A stretch of 24,348 nucleotides of DNA. Origin: Gyrodactylus bullatarudis. Lineage: Eukaryota; Platyhelminthes; Monogenea; Gyrodactylidea; Gyrodactylidae. The stretch spans positions 1 through 24,348 of the forward strand of contig SSNU01000332.1 of assembly GCA_012064415.1 (NCBI GenBank), read 5' to 3'. Below are positions 18,446 through 24,348 of the stretch, one piece after another (positions within the stretch are counted from its first letter, which is position 1; every line of letters begins with the position of its first letter). The notes beneath the pieces were generated by a model, which was not told where the DNA came from, made no database searches, and was given only the letters and a program-made list of their open reading frames with translations. The position numbers were made by a program, and so were the translations under genes.

Positions 18446-18489
18446 AATAGATGATTTATTTTATGTTTCTCAAGATCGAAATAAGAAGA

Positions 18490-18670
18490 TATAAATTCAA
18501 AATTTCTTACCTGTTAACAGTTAATAACCAATTGTACATGTTGAGTTGAAATTTCGACCATTAATATCACCTCTATTCTTTCTTGTAAAACTAGTCATTA
18601 TATGGCACTGATGAGTATGCCCGAAATAGAGATCTTTATTTGTGAAATAATCTGACATAATCTTATATCA
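18490..18670 (+). mobile_element. 181-base element with perfect 10-base target-site duplication
   Basis: AATAAGAAGA occurs at 18480-18489 and again at 18671-18680, bracketing 181 bases that are absent from the uninterrupted R2 copy. The insert shows no coding frame and no similarity by eye to the Penelope-like 3' ends elsewhere in the window, but carries a hammerhead fold near its right end, about 20 bases from the border. It is either a small non-autonomous (retrozyme- or SINE-like) element or the truncated end of another Penelope-like family. Confidence 0.72.
18598..18650 (+). ncRNA. Hammerhead ribozyme motif in the 181-base element
   Basis: CTGATGA at 18608-18614, GAAA at 18623-18626. Stem III is a real hairpin: 18626-18630 pairs with 18635-18639 around GATC. 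Stem I has GCA/TGT (18605-18607 with 18641-18643, one wobble), a 3x3 internal loop, then TTAT/ATAA (18598-18601 with 18647-18650). The G10.1-C11.1 pair is present (18615, 18622), but the rest of stem II is weak. U16.1 is 18639 and the cut-site base U18640. All invariant core bases are kept. Confidence 0.65.
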
Positions 18671-18810
18671 AATAAGAAGAGTTGTTAATTTCAACAAACT
18701 ATAATGTACACAGTATATGAGAAATAAATCTGCAAAAAGACACATTTTATACACAAAACTTTTGAAATCCGTTGGATAATTTCAAATTCCAGAAATTCGA
18801 ACAATTCTTT

Positions 18811-19576
18811 GAAAAGATTTTTACGCTTTTGATACTTTAAGGTCTACTGCATCCGAATTGGGGTGGATATATTCTCTACAAAGTGCTCAAATAGGCATAA
18901 GATTGAGTTGAAGATGAGAATTTTCAAAATAAATTGGTAAATTTTCAACTTTGACTTTGAATAGCTCAGAAACTAGAAGAGTCAAGGAGAATTTATTCCT
19001 GGACAAAATGATGTCATTTCTGTTTTTTTATCTCATTCCTATTTTTCTCTATTGAAAGCACTGCAAGTCTGGTTATCAGTTTTCACCGAATAACTTGAAA
19101 ACTCTATTGTAGAATTTTTTATAAAGTATATATCAGAAATCAGCCAAAAATTCTCTAAAAAAGGGGAAAATATTATAATAATTATTGAGTAGAATTTTTC
19201 TATGTAAGACTGTGTACTTCACAGTGTGTAGGCTGACAGCTTGCAAAAACCGAATTATTCGGAGTCGTATTTTTCAAGAGAAAACTTCATGAGAATCACG
19301 AATATATGCTAATTTTTTTTTTACGGAGATGCCTGTCATATTTCTTAAAAATGATAATATAGAATAGAAAATCAATTTTTACTTGACTACTTACAAGTGA
19401 TTGGGTCATTATGGAAATAAATACTGATAAAAATTTATTTATCAAACGAGTTTTTATGTTTGATTTCAAACCTGAATATAAAAAATATTGAATTAAATTG
19501 TTATGAAAATAAACTTAATAATGGATATCAGTTTTAAGATATCAATTGTGCCAGATATCATATTAAGCTCAAATTC
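18811..19576. other. No gene recognised, 0.77 kb
   Basis: AT-rich DNA between R2 and the repeat pieces preceding the Penelope-like element. No frame, hairpin or repeat partner was supported. Confidence 0.5.
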
Positions 19577-19690
19577 CTATGGTAATACCGAAGAAATCTA
19601 AGCTTCAATTTCTTAATACAGAGCTAAAGCTATAGTTTGTATCAAGATAGGAATTTCTTGAATGAATTAATTTAATTTTAGAGGAATTAT
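19577..19690 (+). repeat. Composite short repeat next to the Penelope-like element
   Basis: Joins two pieces seen apart elsewhere: 19577-19622 matches the minus strand of 8838-8884, and 19628-19685 matches 14333-14390. It probably represents a longer dispersed repeat of which the other sites keep only parts. Confidence 0.65.
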
Positions 19691-19793
19691 CATGAGTTTT
19701 TATATAAAAAGAGGGCAGCACCCATGAAAATTTTGTATCTTAAATAAAATTCTACTGTACTTAATTTTTCTGGAATCAATATCAGACATTATT

Positions 19794-20432
19794 TTGATGA
19801 AACCGAATGTATTATCAGATGACTTTTTCTTAAAGATGAATTCGTTTCATCCCAATATTAAATTTACTATAGAAAAAGAATCTAATGATTTTCTGAGTTT
19901 CTTAGACGTTAAACTAACTAGAAAAGATGACGGCTCAATTCAAAGAAACATCTTCAAGAAAAAGACGGACAATGGCAAATATCTGCATTTTGCTAGTTTT
20001 AGTCCTATTTCACATAAAGTTGGTCTAGTAATTGGATTGAGTAAGAGAATAAGAAGGATAGCGAGTCCAGAGGAAATTCCTAAGGAAATAGAGAATTTGA
20101 AGTTGTGTTTAATGGAAAATGGGCATCCCGAAGAATTTGTGGACAAATTTATCAACTTACCAGTCGATAGAAATGTCGTTGAAAACATAGATGAAGTTGA
20201 GAAGACCACAATTTTCATGAAACTTAATTTCAAAGGAGATGGTTTTAATGGTAGTAATGATTTAAGGAGTGATATAACTCTTGAATTTATAATTATATTT
20301 ATTCCTTTAGTTAAACAAAATATACCAAGAAGAAATGGTTTCAATAGTCGTGGTGGAGGACGCGGTGGATTCAATTCAAATTCAAGAGATACAACACGAT
20401 ATTATCCTAACTCCAGATACTCAAGATATTAA
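19794..20432 (+). pseudogene. Penelope-like RT C-terminus with RGG-like tail
   Basis: A 212-codon frame whose first residues follow a shift from an upstream frame (HYFDETECI lies in another frame just before). The stretch NSFHPNIKFTIEKESN, then FLSFLDVKLTR, then GKYLHFASFSPISHKVGLVI is the conserved region after the catalytic YxDD of Penelope-like reverse transcriptases. Residues 177-212 are unusual: NGFNSRGGGRGGF followed by Arg, Ser, Asn and Tyr to the stop, resembling an RGG-box RNA-binding tail. The endonuclease follows 36 bases later in another frame, so RT and endonuclease, normally one protein in this class, are separated in this copy. All palm catalytic residues are absent. Confidence 0.8.
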
Positions 20433-20467
20433 ACCTATTTATATTAAATACTTAATAAAAGTTATCC

Positions 20468-20893
20468 TTGTTAATGTCGACTTCTCCAATTATATCAAGG
20501 AGAAAGTTGACAAGTCTCATCGATCAACATTATAACAACATACAAAAACTCATATTTAAAACTCAGAGATTGTTCAATTTGATTCAGAAAGATTTACTGA
20601 GACCTGAAGAGAAGACTCTATTGATTTATGAATTTCAATGTGACTGCGGATCTTCTTATATAGGACGTACAATCAGAAAGTTGTCAACTAGAGGAAACGA
20701 TCACCTTAAGAAAGATACAGCGATAACTAGGCATCTTAGACAGGAAGGGCATGAGGCTTCAATTTCAAATTTTTCAATTTTATACAAAAACCAGAGTGAT
20801 GACATTACAAACGTTTGGGTGAAGGAGAAATTTTTCAAAAATCTATATAAACCAGACTTATGTGTTCAAAAGAATTATTCTTATAACCTTTAA
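20468..20893 (+). CDS. GIY-YIG endonuclease domain of Penelope-like element
   Basis: A 141-codon open frame. Residues 53-68 (IYEFQCDCGSSYIGRT) are the GIY-YIG core, with the Cys-x-Cys-Gly variant usual in Penelope-like elements. Arg75 and His79 (RGNDH) are at the positions of the catalytic Arg and the conserved His. HLRQEGH (89-95) follows, and Glu120 in VWVKEKF is the candidate metal-binding Glu. In this class the domain nicks target DNA to prime reverse transcription. The preceding 50 residues look like the natural linker region, so the Met at 20468 is probably not a true start; the protein was likely fused to the RT upstream. A separate endonuclease protein is possible but unproven. Confidence 0.8.
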   Translation: MLMSTSPIISRRKLTSLIDQHYNNIQKLIFKTQRLFNLIQKDLLRPEEKTLLIYEFQCDCGSSYIGRTIRKLSTRGNDHLKKDTAITRHLRQEGHEASISNFSILYKNQSDDITNVWVKEKFFKNLYKPDLCVQKNYSYNL

Positions 20894-21068
20894 CTATCTT
20901 GGCCTATGTAAGCTTTTTCACTTTTCTCTCCACTGTTGCTACTTATTGGAGAGTTTTGGTGTTTTTTCAGCTTACATTTATTCTATTTTTCGTCAACTTT
21001 TACTATTTCTTTCATAATTTGTAAATTATTATTTTCATTCATCTTTTAACTTTTATCATTATCAAAGA

Positions 21069-21108
21069 GACACTACTGATGAACCTTTGAGAAATGTACA
21101 TTGGTGTT
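21069..21108 (+). ncRNA. Hammerhead motif (Penelope copy at 21.1 kb), one base short
   Basis: CTGATGA at 21076-21082 and GAAA at 21091-21094 are intact. GACACTA (21069-21075) can pair with TGGTGTT (21102-21108). The palindrome ATGTACAT is followed by one T where the 9.2 kb copy has two, so either the cut-site nucleotide or the first stem I pair is lost. Predicted weak or inactive. Confidence 0.68.
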
Positions 21109-21136
21109 AATATATCCTTTTTCTACTTTTCCAATA

Positions 21137-21954
21137 TTAGACAGAGAATTCGAATTTATCTAAAAAATTAAGTTCAAAAAATGGGGATTCAGCGCTACTA
21201 TGGGGTTAAAGTATGCCATAACTTTTTTTCTTCATATCGTAAATGGGGGTCTCATGTTCTAGATCCAAAACATGTCAATCAAATTCGATTTCTTGATGGA
21301 AAATTTGAGAACAAAGTAAAAATCATAAATTCCTGTCTTCATATTAACTTTCATTAAACTAGATTTATACCCTTTATTTCGTAGCTCATAAAAACAAGTT
21401 TGTCTGTTAATGGCATATTATATTATAAGACCTAGATTAAAATTGGAGAAATTTTATACCCTTCATTTCCCACTGAGTCATTTCTATTAACAACTTATTA
21501 TTATTTATCTAAGTCTCAGATAAAATTTCGTTTACCACTCATTCAAAATCTATTAATCTCCTGGAATAATCAAAAGCCTCAGCTCCAATATCATTCGTCA
21601 AACTAGTGATACTCTAAGAAAGTTGATTTTTTCCAAAAATTAAATTTTAGTTTAACAAGTTTTTTTGTAAGCCTATTTCCCAAGATAGATAAAAAATGAG
21701 ATAAATATTATCGAGTAATCATACCGTAATGTAATTCATAGATACAGAAAAGATTTTTTATTTACTATTCTTTATGGTTCCTCAGAAGTGACACATAAAT
21801 AATGATAAAAGTTTAAATGGTTAATTCCAAAAGTATCCGATTTCGAAAACTAAATTAAGATCGGGCAGAGGGAAGAGGATAATTTTTGGTCCATAAGTGT
21901 ACTATTTGCATTTAAAAATACATATTGAAAAATAATTATTTAAAAGATAATAAT
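21137..21954. other. No gene recognised; contains a partial R1 copy
   Basis: The segment 21236-21310 (ATCGTAAATGGGGGTCTCAT, then TCAATCAAATTCGAT, CTTGATGGAAAA) is a diverged copy of the left part of R1 at 4153-4222. The rest shows no frame or repeat that could be supported. Confidence 0.55.
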
Positions 21955-23472
21955 TTATTTATTAGCACAGGATAAAGCCCCATGGCACTTTGAAGAGCAT
22001 AACAAATTCAATTTTCTACACTTGCATTTTTTTGAATTGCAATCTCCATTGCAACTGCATTTCGTAAACCCCTGACCGCCAGAGCGTGATTGCATTGTGC
22101 TTGCTGTTCTCACACTTAAAGGTGTTGTGTTTTCCACTGATTTTAATAGAATTGGTTCCGTGATCTTTGAGAATAACGACTTTGAAAATTTTCCTTTCAA
22201 ATCCATTTCAGTAGTGATTTTGTAATTTCCATTGTCTTCTTCAACGATGGTTTCTAGAAGATTTTTATCGTCAACCTTCGATCTATCAATCTCAGGAATT
22301 GGCACGATAACGCCATCACCAATTGAAACTTTATCAAGAGTGCAATTTTGTAACATCTTTTCAGCATTCTTCTCTTGATTCTCTCGACAGAATTCTCTGA
22401 TTTCTTGAATAGCCAAAGACCGTAATTCATGAAGAAAAATAAGAATTAATTCTGATATTTTATTTAAGCGAATCAGTTCACTTGCCAATATCTTCTGTAT
22501 CTTCTATGTTATAATCCGAGAAATCATCAATATCTTCAAAATCGTCATCGGGATATACAGGTGGTTCTTCCAATACAGAATCTCGACCAAACAAGGCTTT
22601 GTATGGTGTAGTTCTTATCCCTCTATGAAACCTGGAATTCTTGATTCGTTGGACTGCGCCAATGCCTTTTGAGCAAGAAGAAGTTTCATTATCAGCCATC
22701 CATTTTCGCAGCATATCTTCAATGTCTCGATTCGCTCTCTCTACAGATCCTTGACTCTGGCTGTGACGAGGAGTTCCATGAACAATTTTTATTGGCCAAA
22801 ATTCTCTTTCAAGATTGTCGAATATTTTATTGACGAATTCACGACCGTTGTCTGATTGGAGAATCGTACGTGGTCCAAAGTCATTCAGGATATTACGAAG
22901 ATTTTCATGAACTTCAATAGCAGTTTTTGATTTCAATGCTCTAAGAAGAACATATATTGTCAAGTGATCTTGATAGACCATAATAAATTTATAATCTTCA
23001 TCTGGTGAGGATTGATAATCAATCAAGTCAACTTGAACTCTGGAATTAAAATCCCTTGTTAAAATTGGCTTTACGACAATACCTTTCTTCAATGTGGCTC
23101 CGTTTATAACACATTTAAGACATTGAAATAAATTTTCTGATTTGAATTCGAGTAATGTTCTAATAACGTATGTCAACTTGTGTTTTTGTTTGCTTTTCTC
23201 CACCATGGAGTACAAATTCATGGGCTGATTGAATAATTTCAAAATTTTTTGAGTATTTCACATAAAGTCTTTGGTCCTTGTCTATTTTTGAATAGATCCA
23301 CTCTTCATTATCTACTATTTGAATTCCTCTCGATGCCCTCAGTTTAAATATTCGGCCATCTTTCGTATCATACTTGAAAGGATTTTTTATCTGATCGATA
23401 TTTTTCATCGGTCAAATAATTTGAAGATTCAAGACTGTCAATTAGCGTATAAAAAGATTTTCTGATGTCCAT
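21955..23472 (-). pseudogene. KRBA2/SCAND3-like integrase gene, decayed over four frames
   Basis: Four minus-strand segments together cover a protein of about 500 residues, the usual size of this class. From the ATG at 23472: an N-terminal helical piece (MDIRKSFYTLIDSLE). From about 23408: KNPFKY and the His-His half of an H2C2 zinc motif (SAHEFVLHGG), ending at a TAG. From about 23127: the Cys-Cys half (QCLKC) and the integrase core with Asp in RVQVDLID, Asp in LQSDNGREF and Glu in GSVERANRD (36 residues between the last two). Below 22488: an SH3-like segment (IGDGVIVPIPEIDRS) and a Cys-rich end (CSCNGDC, KCKC, CSSKCHG). The catalytic residues survive, but the frames do not join and the last segment lacks an ATG. 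KRBA2-type genes derive from mobile-element integrases; the name here is by recognition only. Confidence 0.8.
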
Positions 23473-23584
23473 TTTAACACAAGAAACTAAAATGAGAATT
23501 TGAAAATTTTATTTTATTTTTATTTGAACTCTAAGCCTTCTTTTTGACAAACCATTGTGTGAGGTGTGTTCGTATAATAGGAGA

Positions 23585-23670
23585 ATTTCAATGTGTGTGT
23601 GTAATATACACTAGGTGTATTTCATATAGATGATGTATGGGGAGGGGGAGATATACAATATATACTGTGT
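23585..23670. repeat. GT-rich low-complexity and purine tract
   Basis: A (TG)n run near 23592-23602, followed by AGGTGTAT repeats, GGGGAGGGGGAG at about 23639-23650 and TATACAATATATAC. A simple-sequence tract without gene content, 3' to 5' flank of the integrase relic. Confidence 0.6.
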
Positions 23671-23693
23671 ACACTTTACATAGACCTGAACAA

Positions 23694-23833
23694 TCTTCAT
23701 TTTTGGTGCACGCCAAAAGTGAAGATACTCATATCTTCAATTTTGGCAGATCTTGAACTTTGGCGCGCGCCGAAAATGAAGATACTAATATCTTTACTTT
23801 TGGTTCAACTTCACTTTTTGCGCACAACATATA
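23694..23833. repeat. Tandem palindromes containing GCACGCC and GGCGCGCGCC
   Basis: TCTTCATTTTTGG (23694-23706) pairs with CCAAAAGTGAAGA (23713-23725) at 12 of 13 positions. TCTTCAATTTTGGC (23734-23747) pairs with GCCGAAAATGAAGA (23769-23782) at 12 of 14. The unit GAAGATACT-ATATCTT repeats about 58 bases apart (23721 and 23779). The GC-rich centres stand out in AT-rich DNA. Possibly the end structure of a DNA element. Confidence 0.7.
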
Positions 23834-23889
23834 CAAAAAATTTTCATTAAGAAAGAATGGAAAAATTTAATTTATTTCAATTTTTTTCT

Positions 23890-24230
23890 GCATTGGGCAT
23901 CATGATCTAGAAAAATCTTGATCAAATTAGGAATTTTGTAAAATTTCTACTTGGATCATTGCAAGCCAAAAGACAAAAGGTAACAAGCAAACAACGTTAT
24001 AATCAATCTATGCTCAACAGCTCCCTAAAAACTAACTAATTGGTTCTAAATTGTAATCGTAAAAACAGTTTAAATAATTTTTATTTTTATCCAAATAATT
24101 TTTTTTTGAAAATTTCCTTGTGTTTAGCAACCACGAATAATGCTATAATCTTGTTTGCCCTTATCAAACGATGTGCTCCATAACTGACCTCTTCAAGATA
24201 GTGCTCCTCAACAATAAGGGGTTTGAGAGT
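23890..24230 (+). repeat. Dispersed repeat R1, copy 2
   Basis: Direct match to 4144-4460. The minus-strand frame conserved with the other copy (VEEHYLEEVSYGAHRLIRAN) runs from about 24209 to 24090 and then meets stops. The homology ends near 24225 at GGGGTTTGAG, where the other copy continues, so this copy is shorter at that end. Confidence 0.82.
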
Positions 24231-24348
24231 AGAAAAATAGGTGATAAAAATTAACCGGCAAATTGGAATACTGACTGTATCTCATTCTCTTAATATTGTA
24301 AAACTCTCTAGTAATTTTGTTTAAGCATTCCTCTAGAAATTTGATAAT

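Larger units (their letters stand above)
18040..18810 (+). repeat. Dispersed repeat R2, copy with two insertions
   Basis: Matches the uninterrupted R2 copy (minus strand, 10021-10350) in three blocks, about 18056-18196, 18446-18489 and 18671-18800. The first gap is filled by a Penelope-like 3' end, the second by a 181-base element. Related sequence may extend left to about 17990. Confidence 0.8.
19740..21136 (+). mobile_element. Penelope-like element, 5'-truncated
   Basis: Carries the part of the reverse transcriptase after the catalytic motif, a linker, the GIY-YIG endonuclease, a 3' untranslated region of about 240 bases and a hammerhead motif. The upstream RT domains are missing. The 3' end (TTTTTCTACTTTTCCA) is shared with the 9.1 kb copy. 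The sequence after it resembles 5583-5602, so the border at 21136 is firm; the left border is not. The two main frames differ and the first begins with a frameshift, so this copy is not an intact autonomous element. Confidence 0.87.

Noticed and set aside
19940..20374. 144-codon minus-strand frame, proline and leucine rich
   Set aside because: Antisense shadow of the reverse transcriptase C-terminal frame.
22478..22488. Independent start for the Cys-rich protein at 22488
   Set aside because: The codon is TTG, and the frame continues the integrase gene after a shift; not a separate gene.
1..24348. tRNA, rRNA or CRISPR array
   Set aside because: No T-loop-like GGTTCGAATCC, no rRNA-like conserved blocks and no regularly spaced identical repeats were seen on either strand by eye.

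Overview
The window is strongly AT-rich eukaryotic DNA, most likely from an invertebrate animal; the species cannot be fixed from the sequence. The reasons are genes split by GT-AG introns as short as 50-52 bases, a Penelope-like retroelement (reverse transcriptase C-terminus plus GIY-YIG endonuclease) with hammerhead ribozyme motifs, Merlin/ISXO2-like DNA transposon relics, a LINE reverse transcriptase relic, and a decayed integrase gene of the vertebrate KRBA2/SCAND3 type. No prokaryotic operon, rRNA, tRNA or CRISPR array was seen.

The host genes are dominated by one unrecognised family of small secreted proteins with six members: 917-1177 (-), 2627-3518 (-), 6400-7846 (+), 10497-10880 (-), 13685-14204 (+) and 16930-17783 (+). 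Each has a hydrophobic N-terminus or signal peptide and a two-cysteine loop of about 25-29 residues. An intron donor follows 10-15 residues after the second cysteine. Three members are long (239-279 aa). Their second exon carries a Gly-Glu-Met/Ile motif, a Cys...Pro-Val/Ile-Arg-Glu-Ser-like motif and a hydrophobic C-terminal tail that suggests membrane or GPI anchoring. The other three share a first exon of exactly 261 bases, and two of them form a roughly 680-base near-identical inverted duplication (10455-11137 and 13431-14112). A 156-aa ORF at 16032-16502 resembles multi-copy invertebrate proteins of unknown role.

The spaces between these genes are full of mobile DNA. A 5'-truncated Penelope-like element lies at about 19740-21136, with further 3'-end fragments at 3694-4042, 9071-9270 and about 18197-18445. 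Each of the four ends in a hammerhead-like fold. A different 181-base insertion at 18490-18670, flanked by a perfect 10-base duplication, carries a fifth and better-formed hammerhead. A dispersed repeat (called R2 here) is present empty at 10021-10350 and occupied at about 8995-9395 and 18040-18800, so the insertions can be read against an empty site. A second dispersed repeat (R1) occurs at about 4144-4545 and 23890-24230, with shorter copies near 7079 and 21236, and has a conserved short reading frame on the minus strand.

The right end (21955-23472, minus) holds the integrase pseudogene, split into four frame segments, followed by palindromic repeats. The picture is a fast-evolving secreted-protein cluster embedded in, and probably rearranged by, ribozyme-bearing retroelements and DNA transposons.
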